A program made the translations under genes and the position numbers. Shown one piece after another: positions 30,514-41,639 of a stretch of 64,000 nucleotides of DNA. Position 1 is the first letter of the stretch, and the number at the start of each line of letters is the position of its first letter. This DNA comes from Pyropia haitanensis (lineage: Eukaryota > Rhodophyta > Bangiophyceae > Bangiales > Bangiaceae): assembly GCA_008729055.1 (NCBI GenBank), contig SDUX01000005.1, positions 2,538,955 through 2,602,954 of the forward strand, in the 5' to 3' direction. A model generated the notes under the pieces. The model saw only the letters and a program-made list of their open reading frames with translations, ran no database searches and was not told the origin of the DNA.

Positions 30514-32099
30514 ATCACGCCACAAAACTGTCTTGTGGGCCCGCCGGGATCCAGGGCGCCAGAACGTCACAGCCAGGAACCACCCAGTTGCCTGGCTGGT
30601 CCGGAAGGAAAACAAAAGTACTATCGCCCCGGTGCAGGCTGTGTACACGCTGCTGAGTCTTCTCTCATTCACCCCCGACTGCGCGGCCGATTTAGGCCCC
30701 GTGCGCGCCTGCCACGCTGTTGTTGCACGCTTTGGAGGTGCACGCACTCCCACTTTCGCTGAGCCGGTGACCGAGAGGTTCGAGCGCGCTGGCTAAGGAC
30801 CGCCGCAGGGAGCCCAAGGCGCGCCCGCCGGCTACATCACGGGTCATTTCTTTCGAGGGTCCAGCGTTGCGGGACTTGGAAAACCCCTCCCAGACGGCCA
30901 CCTGGTGCCTCGCCAAGCACTCGGCGTGAGAACGCCGTGTCGTCAACCTCAACGCCTTCTTCTTCCGCTTGAACCGCCCAGGCGAGAAGGACGCGACTGG
31001 GCCGTGAACGCGCAAGGAGCACAAGGCGTTTGTTGCCGCCCTTTGCCGTCGAGACCCGACCAAGGACTCAGAAGGGCAGCGGTGGGGGCTGTTTTCTCTG
31101 GACGTTCCAGGGCTTGTGGGATACTCCTGTCGAGGCTACTGCCACAGACTGCTTATGCACAGGTCCCGCTGTGGTGGGTGTACTACCACGTAAGGCTGCA
31201 CTGCCCAAGAGGGGGACGTCCTTCTGCCTTACCTCCTCCTGCTGGTAGACAGCCGCGGATACGCGGGAACCGGAAAGATATAGAGCCCCGCGCCACACAC
31301 ACCCGGTCACGGGTACGCCGGGGATACTGGGGAAGAAGGCGGCAGTATTGGGAGAATACAGGCTTGTTTTATTCCCGGGGTGACCGGGGAGACCCCGGCC
31401 GCCCCCTCATATGCGAATTGCCGCACCCCGCAGCACACACACACTCGCAGACCCTCCACAAAAAAAAACGCGATGCGAGCCGGCTCGCACGTAATTGCGC
31501 CCGCCCTACTGAGTATCTACCGCCGGACTGCTGCTGGGGAGATTCTGCGCGGGACCGTTTACATCCTCATTCGCTTTCTTACAGAGATGCAGGGCGACAG
31601 CAGTGGTGGCGGTGCTAGCGGTGCCGCATGAGCGAACTGTCCTTTTCTGCTGTGGTCTTGGCCTCTGACTGCGCTTCATTTTTGCGCTGATGCGAGACGG
31701 TGTCCGATGTTCAATAGCAACGGGGGGTCGTGCACGCGACGCAACGCGCGTACACAACACGGTGGGGGTTGTCTATACCCCGCATCCCTAGCCGAATGGT
31801 TTCTTCCCATCTGGGGAGGCGGATGGTGGCAACCCCTCCCGGCGGCCAATCTGGCCGCCTGGGGGTGGCCCCTCCGTTGGGTGTGGCCGGCCGGGTCATC
31901 CCGGCCGACCCTTCTGGAAGGCGAGGTGGACGACACCAGACACGGGATGGGCGATCTGGCCTATCCCAATATGTGACGGCCCGCGGAGGAATGGTGACGA
32001 GGACGTCCTTTGCTGGATTATCCCGGCTTGTACTTGTACTTACCGATTATGAGTGGAATTCCACATTGAAGGGGATTTTGCGTGGAAATGGTTTCCAGA
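30514..32099. other. No gene recognised
   Basis: Mixed composition with short frames on both strands. A minus frame near 30750-30960 (ECLARHQVAVWEGFSKSRNA) is not obviously random but has no recognisable domain. 31690-31960 has GGCCGG/CCGGCC-rich palindromic words. No transposon ends were identified. Confidence 0.3.
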
Positions 32100-32260
32100 G
32101 GGTTCCAGTTGCAAAATGTTTTTTATTTGGCTGCAGCAGAGCGCATGTTTATTGCTGTGGAGCTGTATGCAGTTCTTCTGAAGTCCAAATTTTGGTGGAG
32201 ACTGGACGAGCACCGCTGCACAGGACGGGCTGCTCCCATCACGGAACGGACTGTGCAGCA
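32100..32260. repeat. Partial copy of the TIR element found at 45.2 kb
   Basis: From TTTTTTATTTGGCTGCAGCA to ATGGGAGCAGC the sequence closely follows 45244-45377, including GCAGAGCGCATG, GTGGAGCT and GGTGGAGACTGGACGAGCAC. It therefore represents the left subterminal part of the same repeat family without the outer terminal repeat. No coding content. Confidence 0.75.
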
Positions 32261-32879
32261 TCACGCTGCTCTGTTGTATGATCGCTTCCGATCCGCCCCA
32301 TCCGATCTTCATCCGCGGTCTACGTGATCACCGTGTAGCACCCCTTCGCGATTACTCCAGCTTGTCTTTCAACAATGAAAAAGCCAGGTCGCTGGCTGCG
32401 ACTCTCATGCCATGGCGGTGGAAAGACAGGTGGAGGGTAGCCCGCCGAGTCGGGGCGCAACAAGGCGGCGTGACCATGGCGCTACGGCGTCCGCGTGGCG
32501 GACGGGTACACCCCACGCCGCCACCGCGGCCGCTGACGTCCGCGGCGAGGCGACGGTAGGCAGGGGGCGCCGCGAACGCCACCAGGGCCAGGCGGGGGGT
32601 GTGCGTCGCCTACCGGAAGGGGATTCGTGAGCGTCTCCGCCCAAACCTGCACCTGCGACTGGGGCGGGGCGGACGCGGGCGGCCGCGTGGCCGCACAAGC
32701 ATGGCGGGCCGCGGTGCGCAAGGCGCACCGGGACGCGTGGGGCCTCGAATTGTGATGAGAATCTTGTGTCACGGTTCCCCTAAACACCTTGACACGCAAT
32801 TTTAGAGGGTTTCTTTTTGTATTTATATACATTGCTGACAGCGAGTTGGGCAGTACTGACCGCTGCGGGAACTGTCCGT

Positions 32880-33800
32880 TGGGTGGAATGTGCACATCTG
32901 ATGTATACCACTCAACCAAACCAGGGTCGCACCACAGTCGGTCAGACGGCCTCGCCTGGTCCGCCGCGGGACTCTCCAACCGGTTTCTGACCAACTTTGC
33001 CCAGGTCGTCGAGTGCACATCAGATGTATACCAGCCAACCAAACCAGGGTCGGACCGGAGTGGGTCCGACGGGCACGCACGGTCTCACTGGTTGCTGTGG
33101 GCGCTCCTCAACCGTTCTCTGACGAACTTGGCTCTGGTCGGCGAGTGCACATCTGATTTATACCGCTCAACCAAACCAGGGTCAGACCAGACCGCGTCAG
33201 AATGGCACACCCGGTGTCACTGGGCACTCCCCAACCAGTTTTTGACCAACTTGGCTCTGGTCGGCGAGTGCACATCTGATGTATACCACTCAACCAAACA
33301 GGGGTCGGCCCGGAGTGGGTCGGACGGGCGCACCCGGTGTCACTGGCGACTCCCCAACAGTTTTCTGACCCACTTGGCTCTAGTCGTCGAGAGCACATCT
33401 GATGTATACCAGTCAACCAAACAGGGGTCGGACCGGACTGGTTCCGACGGGCACACGCGGTGTCACTAACCGTTGTCTGACCAACTCTGCCTCGGTCGGC
33501 GAGTGCACATCTGATGTACACCACTCAACCAAACAGGGGCCGGACCACAGTCGGTCAGACAAGCACACCCGGTGTCCCTGGGCACTCCCCAATCGGTTTC
33601 TCACCCACTTGGCTCTGGTCGGCGAGTGCACATCATGTGTATACCACTCAACCAAATGGGGGTCGGACCGGAGTGGGTCAGACGGGCACACCCGGTGTCA
33701 CCAGCCGTCTTCTGACAACCTCTGCCTCGGTCAGCGAGTGCACGTCTGATGAACACCACTCAACCAATCCAGGGTCGGACGAGACCGGGTCAAAGTGAGC
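32880..33800. repeat. Satellite of eight ~115-130 bp units
   Basis: The word TGCACATCTGATGTATACCA, or a close variant, occurs near 32890, 33014, 33146, 33268, 33389, 33504, 33626 and 33740. Each is followed by CTCAACCAAACAGGGGTCGG-like sequence, GGGTCAGACGGGCACACCCG, GTGTCACTGG and TTTCTGACCAACTTGGCTC. The first units keep a length near a multiple of three, so a plus frame stays open for ~226 codons with a ~41-residue period (CTSDVYHSTKPGSDRSGSDG); later units break it. The frame is probably incidental. Confidence 0.9.
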
Positions 33801-34339
33801 TTCCCCGGCTCTGAGCACACGGCAATGATTGCTGGCGGCCCCTCGTGGCGTTGCGCGACTGACACTGGAGCTGGTGGCGAGCGGCGCCGTGTGCCTCTGG
33901 GCAACGCGCCTCGCCGTGTGTGCGGCATGATAGAAAAAGGGCACCCGCCCGCGACTGGCGCAGTAAGCACGGTCGCGAGTGGCGGTGGGCGCACGTCCCG
34001 TGCGCGGTGGCCGTCGTGGACCGCACCGGGCCTGGTGCGGACGGTTGCGACGCCACGAGCCGTGAGACTGCCGACGCGAAGGACGTGGACGGTGGCCCCG
34101 ATGTCGGCGTGGCCGGGAGCGGCTCTGCCCCTGCCTCCGACCCCGAGACAGGTGGCGGCGGTGCGCGGGACAGTGGCGCTGGCCCCGGCCCAGAGGCAGC
34201 TGGCGGAGGTGCGACGGACGGTGGCGGTGCTGCCAGCCCGGCTGCTGCGGGCGGCGGCAGTGCCAGTGCTGGGGGTCGCTCCCCGGAAGCTGCGCATGTT
34301 GGCAGCTGTGACTGGCACATCCCTGCAATCCACTCACTG

Positions 34340-36796
34340 GAGATCTCGCACGATGACCCTGTCATACAGGAACTCATGATGGCCGCAGCCACATTCGAAG
34401 GGCGTCGAAGGGTGGGCGGGCAGCCACCTGATGACCCCAAGTGTCCCGTCCCACATCTTTGCGTGCTTCGACAGCATTTCACGGATTTGGGCGTGAAAGT
34501 GCGCGGGCCCAGCGCTAAGGTCGATGTCCTCGAGCGAGGATGATGCCTTGTCGTCATTATCGACCTTGTCGGTCGTAGTATCGGCCATGAGGATTGGACC
34601 CTCATATGCCTCGGCAAAGGCAGGAGTGGTACCTTTGTTAAGGACCTTCTTTGTGGGGCCAAAGTTGCACACCTTAACGAGAACAGGCTCGTCCGGCTCG
34701 ATGGTCATCACGCCGTTGGCGACAACGAGCGTGTGTTGCCTATGCAACTTGGAGTTGGGCGTCAGGGTTATGAACCCAGGGGTCGAGCAGTTGGCCATGA
34801 CCCAGGCCTCGGATTTGGCCGGGATAGTAATGCGTTTGCACGACGTTACCTTGGAGGCCTGCTCCGTCCACAGTGGGATATTCTCGCCGTAAAGGTTGAT
34901 TGACAAGATAGGCGACGGGCAGAGCTCCTCATCTGAGATGCTCTTGCGCCAAACGACGCGCTTCTTCCGCGGGTGGGTCTCTTCCACATGTTCATCAATG
35001 AACTCGGTGCCAAGGATGCACGGCACCGCCAAGTTGCCAGAGTCGAAAAAGCGCGCAAAGGCTTGTACGCCGCCCGTGTCCACGTAGAGATAGATGGCGT
35101 AAGGGATCTTCATCCGCTGACCGTTCGCGTCGACCATGCGGGGGCTCCGATCAAGTGGTTCCGCAAACCTGTGTCAATCGTTGGGCAACGTATCCGTTCG
35201 GATAAGGTTGATACCGGCTCCAGTGTCGAGCGTCGGTCTCATACTTCTTGTAGCGTTGAGACTTGGTCGCACGCAGGCAGCAATAGTGTAATGCTGGTGA
35301 TCCTTACTAAGGATGCGAGTGATGCGTCCCTTGGACGGCTTTGTCGGGGGCAAGGGCATGATGTCGGGCGTCTTGCCCGTTGGCGCCCGATTCACTAGTT
35401 CTTTGCCCAATGCTCGTCGGCAAGAGCCATAGCTGGGTCTTTGACGGAGTCGTCTTCAACAACCGCTTGCACATTGTGCGTGGGTTGATCACGGCGCAGG
35501 CCTGGGCGGAGAGGTTCCGCGCATTTGCGTGACCAATGCCGAGGCTTGCGCCCTGCTTCAGCATAATGATGTTGTGGTAGGCGCTGGAGACAGCGTCGTG
35601 CGTGGCATACTTGGCTAGCAGCCAGTTGACGCCGTCTCCATACGTCTTGAGGGCATAGCGTTTGCTAGCCGACGTATTGTTCATGGCGCTTGCGAACGAT
35701 CGCTTTGCGGCGCCCGACAACCGGAAGGCCAACAATGGGAACGCTTGACCGTGGGTCACCCCTGCCGCGTCGCTCGCGCGGCGAAACGTCGTCAAGAACG
35801 TGAAGATGGCCAAGGGGTCGGAGCCGTCAACGGGTACTTGTCCTTAAAACGCCTCGTCCAAACGACGGTTCATCTTCCCGGCTTTCCAGACCAAAGCGGG
35901 CGTGTACGCCGTGCTCCGAAGGAGCAGGAAATAGGTACGATAATCGAGCAAACGCCGAAAGCGGCTATTGCTCGGTCGAATGACCTTCTTCTTGTCGCCT
36001 TGTTCGACTGGTCCCGTCGCTCGGCGGTGGCGCCGGCGCGCGCGTCGTGCACCGCGAGTGCCACGGGCCGTCGTCCTCGAGCTGTCAGAGGACGACGAAC
36101 TTGACGCGTCGGGTGACGACGGTGGAAATGGAGGCAAAGGTGGGCCTCCATCGCCCTCGTCATCGTCGGAAGACGAGGAAGGGGGGTTCCAGTCGGAGGA
36201 CTGCAAACTATCCTCGTCGTGCAACGAAGACTGGGAGCCTCGCGACTTCCTTGACTTTGAGCCGCGCGTTCCCTTGGCCTCGCGGTCCAGGTTGCGCAAC
36301 TCGCGCCTCATAGCGCGCTCATGCCGATCCTGGATCGCTTGACGAGCAACCGAACGGGCAAACGAAGGGTCCCTGGGCTGGGAGCCCTCGGCACTTGGAT
36401 TCGCCGTGGGCGCCGGGGAGCGCTCTCGTCGTCGCGCCGCCTGACGTGACGCCTCCACTGAGGCTTGAAGTTTCTCAATGGTGACGACATACTGCTCGTT
36501 ACGCTCTCTGAGCGTACCGTAGGCAGACTCTTGGGCTGAAGCTGGCGGCGAAGATCCTCCACCACAGCCTTCAAGCTCTCCACCGCGGTGGTATCGACTT
36601 GATCGTCCGCCGCCTGGTCGCGGGCGGCGGTTGACGAGCCGGAACCACCGGGTGGGTGCAAGGGAGGAGTACCAGCGGCCGTGACAACCCCCGCCAGAGG
36701 GGGCGATCGGCCAGGTGGCAGGTAGCCCGCGGGTAAAAGAACCTTTGGTCCTTTCCCCTTGGTCTTACGACTGCCATCCGACTTGGTCGCCGGCAT
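34340..36796 (-). pseudogene. Ty3/gypsy gag and protease remnant, 3'-truncated
   Basis: Starting at ATG 36796 the frame reads MPATKSDGSRKTKGKGPKVL and a coiled region (VESLKAVVEDLRRQLQ). It then shifts near 36480 to EASRQAARRRERSPAP and an acidic Ser-rich stretch. TAA at ~35841 interrupts gag before DPLAIFTFLTTFRRASDAAG, with gag-capsid features WLLAKYATHDAVSSAYHNI and LKQGASLGIG. In another frame the retropepsin follows: SMRPTLDTGAGINLIRTDTL, a TGA/TAA near 35174, then VPCILGTEFIDEHVE. The frame ends near 34340 at about the point where RT should begin. Together with the LTR at 37036-37428 this is the 5' half of an element; frameshifts and stops make it defective. Confidence 0.85.
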
Positions 36797-37035
36797 ATCG
36801 ATCCAGGCGTAAAGTGCCGTTCGGCACAACTTGTGCCGATACGGAGACCCAACCCAAAGCGCTTGGCGCAACGCGTCGTGACGAAGTGCGATCGCGTCTC
36901 GTGCGATCCGCACCAAGGATTCCACCCGTCGCCAAGACGCGCCGCGCCTGGATGAAGGCCACACGCGCAACAGGGCGAATACGCTAACGTTGTGAAGCAC
37001 AACGTATGAGCAGTATCCCCTGCTGCTCCACCAAA

Positions 37036-37428
37036 TGTGGTACACGTGCCGACGGAATATAGGAATTAGGGCCGAACGGCCGTGGGAGAGCAAAGCACGG
37101 GCTATGACTCAAAGAGAAAGGAAGACACGCCTTTTATTCCCACACGTCGTTACCGAACCCTCTGGACAAGACGTCCCGTCGGCCTCGGGCTTAAGAGCCA
37201 CAGAGGGAGCGACGATGCAACAGAGACGATACGATCGAGCATCGGATCGAGCAAGACGAGCAGTTGAAAGACAGATCAGCAATATAAAAAGATAAACAAG
37301 ACGAAAGTAACCCCCCCAAGGGCGAGCCACAAGCCGGCCCAAATCAGAAGACCCAAGCCGACCAGTCAAGGGGGCTACCTAGGGTAAACGGGAAAATTCT
37401 TTCCCAGTTACAAGGCAGATATGCTACA
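37036..37428 (-). mobile_element. 5' LTR (393 bp) of the gag-protease remnant
   Basis: On the minus strand it begins TGTAGCATATCTGCCTTGTA at 37428 and ends GTACCACA at 37036. An AATAAA signal lies near 37132-37139 and an AT-rich, TATA-like stretch at 37280-37290. Immediately after it comes TTTGGTGGAGC, which resembles a tRNA primer-binding site, then a leader in frame with gag. No second copy is present in the window, so the outer boundary rests on the TG...CA rule only. Confidence 0.6.
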
Positions 37429-37429
37429 C

Positions 37430-37937
37430 TGGTGCAGCGGGCGTTGCTGCCCTGCTGGGGGGTGGCGGGCGTAGGTGGCGCGCGCAATACAGAAGAAAAG
37501 ACGCACGTAGGGCAGACGACACAGGACCGCCCGGCCGCCCGTAGGCGTGGCCACGGCCCCGCCTTCGGGGGCGGCGGGGGCCGCCCGCCGCCCGGCAGGT
37601 GGGCGGGCGGCTACGCGGGCGGTCGGGCGGGCGGGCGGGCGAGCGCGGGCGGACGAGGAAGCGCGCCGCGCCGCCCCCCCCCCCCTCGTACGTCCGCCTC
37701 TCCACGAGCAACCGCCCCCCCGCCCCCTGCCCCCCTCTTCGTTCCCCCGCTCCCCAATGGCTCGCCGCCGCCCGCCACGCCCACCGCGGCAGCACTGCGG
37801 CGCCCGTCTCCCCGTCCACCCCCCCCCCACCCCCGCCCACCCCCACTCACGCATGTACAAACACCCCGCCGTCCCCGCCCCTCCCTGCAAACTCCCCTTT
37901 CGCCCCCCCTCCCCGCCCCTCCACACGCGGCGGGGGC
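37430..37937. other. C-rich spacer
   Basis: Composed of GC-rich simple sequence with C runs near 37674-37686, 37820-37850 and 37900-37920. Frames on both strands encode Arg/Pro/Gly runs only. It would be the 3' flank of the minus-strand exon that follows. Confidence 0.4.
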
Positions 37938-38565
37938 TCACCACCCCTTGCGCTTGCGGGCGGGGCGCGGGGCGGGGCGCCCCGCGGCCGCGGCCGGGGC
38001 CTTGGGCGGGCGCCCCCGCCTGTGGCGAGGCGGCGGGGCCTCCCCACCGCTGCTGTCACTGCTGCTGTCGCTGCTGTCGCTGTTGCTGTTGCTGACGCGG
38101 GCGTCGGCATCATCGTGAGACGCATCCGACGAGTCCTCCTGCTTCTTCTCCTCGGTGGGGCGGCCGTCCCCGCCGTCGCCACGGGCCGCGGCGGCCGCAG
38201 CGGGGGCGGGGGAGGCGCCCGGCAGCCCGCCCCCGCCGCCCGACCCCGCCTCGTGTGCCGGCGCGGGGGTGGCGGCACCGGCCGGGGCGGCCGTCAGCAG
38301 CCCCTCATCCAGCTCCTCCTCCTCCAGCAGCGCATCCTCCTCCTCCTCGGCGGGGGGAGCGGCGGGCGCCGCGGGGGGGGGACCACGCGCGGGGGGGCAA
38401 GAGGCGGCCGCCGCGGCGTCGGCCTCCCCCGGTGGCGGGGGTGGGGCTCGGCTGTCCCCCACCGCCGCCGCCGATGGCGCGGCCCCGCCGCCGCCGCCGC
38501 CGCCGCCGTCACTGCCGTCGACGCCGCCGCCACCGCCGCCGCCGCCGTCATCATTGCAGCCACCC

Positions 38566-38602
<37 letters not shown>

Positions 38603-38654
38603 AACCCGCGCCGCGGCCGCCGCCGGCCGCCGCCGCCGCCCTCCCCCCCGCCAC
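37938..38654 (-). CDS. Acidic, AT-hook-like C-terminal exon
   Basis: The last part of this 238-codon frame has clear protein character: EEEEDALLEEEELDEG, then EEKKQEDSSDASHDDADARV, a Ser/Asp run, HRRGRPPKAPAAAAGRPAPR and RKRKGW before the stop. RGRPPK is an AT-hook-like minor-groove DNA-binding core, and the acidic/Ser region is typical of chromatin-associated proteins. The N-terminal third is Gly/Ala from GGC repeats and may be intron or linker. It probably belongs to a larger multi-exon gene on the minus strand; whether it is joined to the exons at 39-41 kb is unknown. Confidence 0.45.
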
Positions 38655-39029
38655 GGCTGCCGCGGGCGCCCCCCCCCCAGCGGGGCCGCCGGCACGTCGC
38701 CGGCGGCGCTTCCCCCCGCCGCTGGCGGTGGCGGCCCGTCGCCGCCCCCCGCCGCCGCCGCCGCCGTCGGCGGGCCGCCCCCGCCCGCCAGGCGGCCCGC
38801 CCCCCCTTCCCCGCCGCCCGCGGCGGCGGCGGCGGGGGTGGCACCCACGCGCGGCGGCCCGCCGCCGCCCGCCGGGGCGCCCGCGCCGTCCGCACCCGCC
38901 GGCGCAGCGTCCACCTCCGGGGGTGCCCCCCCAACCCCCGCCCCCCAGTCGCCGTTGCTACCCCGACGGACCGTAGCGGCGACTTAGTCGCCCGCCCGTG
39001 GCCGCGATGTCGCCGGTGCCGGTAAGCAG

Positions 39030-40640
39030 CGTCTATGCTCACCGGCCCCAGCGGCGTGGCCGTCGCCGACCGCGTCCGCTGTCGCTTCTCGTCATCGTGC
39101 TTCAGCACCGCCTCGTACAGCAGCCACACGAGGGTGTCCACAAACTGCGGCTGCGACGCCCTCGTCGTCAAACAGCGAGCCAGCCGACGCCGCCGGCGCG
39201 CCGTCGCCGCCGCCACCCCCCCCGTCGACCGACTCGGCGCTGTCCGCCTCCCCGTGTTAGCCGTAGTCGTCAACGTCAAAGCCCGTGACGGACGTGGCGA
39301 AACGCGGCGAGCCCACCGGCGATGCCACCGCCTTGGCCGCCGCCGACCATGGGCGGCGGCGCACAACCGACGGCAGCCGCTGCCGCCGACGGCATCTCGT
39401 TGCCCACCAGAACGTGGCGGCCAAGCCAGGGCAGCCCGACAGCGCGAATGCGCCGCGTCCAGGACTTGGCGACGGCGTCTTCAAAATCCGCCACCGTTGC
39501 GTCCGCACGTGGCTGGCCGCAAGCAGGCGGGGCGGCAGCCGCACTGGCGTCAGCGCGATGGACAGCCCGCACGACGAGCGCAGCCGCAGCCCCCCGCGGC
39601 AAGTCGACAGCGCCCGCCCCCCCGCGCGGGGACGGAGGAGGAACGCCGCGCCCGTGCCGAGCAGAACCCCGAGCAGGCCCAGCCGGCGGTCGTACGCAAG
39701 CGCCACCACCCCCCGCCGATGTCGTCACCGGCCGCCGCCAGCAGGTCCGTCAGCACCTGCAGTCCGGCAGCGTCGTCGAGTCCGCCAGTAGCGGCGGCGA
39801 CGGCGGCGCGGCTGTCGCCGGCCACCCGCGCCGGCGCGGCGCCAATGCCCAACAGCGGGAGTACGGGCACCGCCACCCCGTTCAGGCCGTCGAAGGTCGG
39901 GCCGCCGGCGGGAGACGGTGGCACGCCGGCCGCGCCCGCGTCGACGCCGCGGTGACGCCCGCCGCCCTCCCCCCCCCCGCGCCGCCGACCGCCGCCGCCG
40001 CCGCCGACCGCTCGGCCAGCAGCGCGGCGAGCGTCGGGCGGGACAGCCCCAGTGAGGCCAACCTTTCGCCCCTCCGCAACACCTCCGGCACGTGCGCGCG
40101 CCACAGCACGGCGCCGTCCCAGCCGACGCACACCAGGCCGCCCTCGGAGGTCCCCGCCAAGGCGCCCGCCCCCGCCGGCGCCAGCGCGGACAGCGCGCCG
40201 GACGGTGCGTGCGCGACGCGCACGTCCGACATCACCGTGAGCAACACGGGAGGCAGCGGCGTGCGCGGCGTAGCCACTTCGTCGGCGGCCAGGGCGGTGG
40301 CCGTCGCCCCGGCAATGTTGGCCATCACGTCCAGGACACCGGCGTGGCCGTCGCGCAGGGGGACCGCGTCCACGTACAGCAGGTGCACCAGGCCGCCGAC
40401 GGTGGCCAGCGCCAGCACATCGCAGGTAGGCGACCACGCGCCGTGGCGGATGCCGCCGGCGGGCGCGGCCGGTGCCGGCCGGCGCCACGCCGAAGTCCCT
40501 TTCCGGCAGCCCCAGGCAGCCCCCCCGCCCCCTTCCCCCCCCCCGCGCGCGGACAGCGTGGGCGGCGGCGCGGTGACCCTCCCCCCCCCGCCCACCGCCA
40601 CACTGCCACCAGCACCGCCGACGCCAGCAACTCCGCGGCA
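39030..40640 (-). CDS. WD40 segment resembling RIC1 (Rab GEF subunit), frame broken at G/C runs
   Basis: Coding-like pieces occur in order but in changing frames: HAAELLASAVLVAVWRWAG; HGAWSPTCDVLALATVGGLV then HLLYVDAVPL; LAGTSEGGLVCVGWDGAVLW; GLDDAAGLQVLTDLLAAAGD; VVALAYDRRLGLLGVLLGTG; VADFEDAVAKSWTRRIRAVG then LPWLGRHVLVGNE; and QFVDTLVWLLYEAVLKHDDE, the last followed by a GTGAGC donor near 39041. WSPxxxxLALATxxGLVHLY and SEGGLVxxxWDG match the N-terminal WD40 propeller of RIC1, a subunit of the Golgi GEF for Rab6/Ypt6. Each frame change falls at a C run (for example 40571-40580 and 39705-39716), so length errors in the sequence are a possible cause, as are introns or pseudogenisation. Confidence 0.35.
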
Positions 40641-41170
40641 TGTCCACCACCTCCGCGTACACTGCGGGGGGGGTGCGCAGGCGGGTGGTCAGCGCAACGT
40701 ATTGGGCGTGGACGGCGCCGAGGGAGACAGAGCCGCCACCGGAGGTAGGGGGGGGGGTGGCGGCGGCAGCGGCGGCGGCTGCGGCGGCTGCGGCGGCTGC
40801 GGCCTCCCCCGCCTGTGGCCGCAGCAGCGGCCGCCCGCCCTACCACGGGAGGGGGCGGCCGGGCGGTGCGCCACCCCGCCCACGCCAACACCGTCCCCCG
40901 CCCCCGCCCCCGCCGCAGCGGCGGCCGACGCGACCAGCAGCGCCTGCTACTGCGCAGGCAGCGTCCGCACCGCTGAAACCGCCGACGCTAGCCCGCCGAC
41001 GCGGCAGAGGATGGACGGGATGCAGAGCTCACTGGGAGAATGCCCAGCCCGCAGGGAAAATGCCGAGTCCACCGAGGGTGAGGACGCTGATGCGGCAGAG
41101 CCCCCCCCCCCGATCAGCGTCCCCCTCCTCCAGCAGCCCCAGCAGGCGCAGCAGCCCCTCCAGCGCTTAC

Positions 41171-41500
41171 CTGGCGTACCAGCGCGCGGCGGACAGCGGG
41201 TCCCGCCGCGCCTCAGCCGCCTGGCCCAGCTTGTACTTGGCCCGCAGCCCCCATCGGGCGGCCTGCATCCGCACCACCCCCCCCACCGAGGCGCCGTCCA
41301 CAGAATGCAGGGATGGCGGGGCGGCATCGCCGCCGCCGCCGGCGTCCACCCCCACACCCGCCACCCCCCCGGCCGCCCCGTCCGCGAGCGTCGCCGCACC
41401 AAGACGGGCCTCGGCCAGCGCCCGCCGCGCGTCGGCCATCCGCCCGGCGCTCAGCGCCGGCCGCCCCAGCTCGTACACCACCTCCACCCGTCGTGACAGA
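41171..41500 (-). CDS. Exon resembling TRAPPC11/foie-gras helical repeats
   Basis: The frame reads RRVEVVYELGRPALSAGRMA, DARRALAEARLGAATLADG, a Gly/Ala linker, then MQAARWGLRAKYKLGQAAEA and RRDPLSAARWYAR. It ends at a textbook donor, GCCAG|GTAAGCG (exon end 41171). Two copies of a Y-x-L-G/KYKLG...A...DP..A..WY helical hairpin are the pattern of the foie-gras domain in TRAPPC11, another Golgi trafficking factor, or of a generic TPR-like repeat. The 5' boundary is unclear. It lies just beyond the stop of the Crinkler-like gene on the same strand. Whether it belongs to the WD40 gene downstream is not known. Confidence 0.35.
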
Positions 41501-41639
41501 CTTTGAGCAGCACTCGGTGAACGTGTGGACGTGGACCTTCCCCACAAGGAGGTTCTTGATGGCAGAGGACAACAGAAAACGGCGGCAACATACGTGTGAT
41601 ATGTCAAAAAAGCCAGACAAACAGTACTCCAAGCACTAC

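Noticed and set aside
32880..33800. CRISPR array
   Set aside because: The units are contiguous tandem repeats of ~120 bp without distinct short repeats and unique spacers, and the host is eukaryotic.
39322..41496. 724-codon plus-strand open frame
   Set aside because: It is the complement of the WD40-like and foie-gras-like minus-strand segments and has an Ala/Pro/Arg composition without motifs; a shadow frame.
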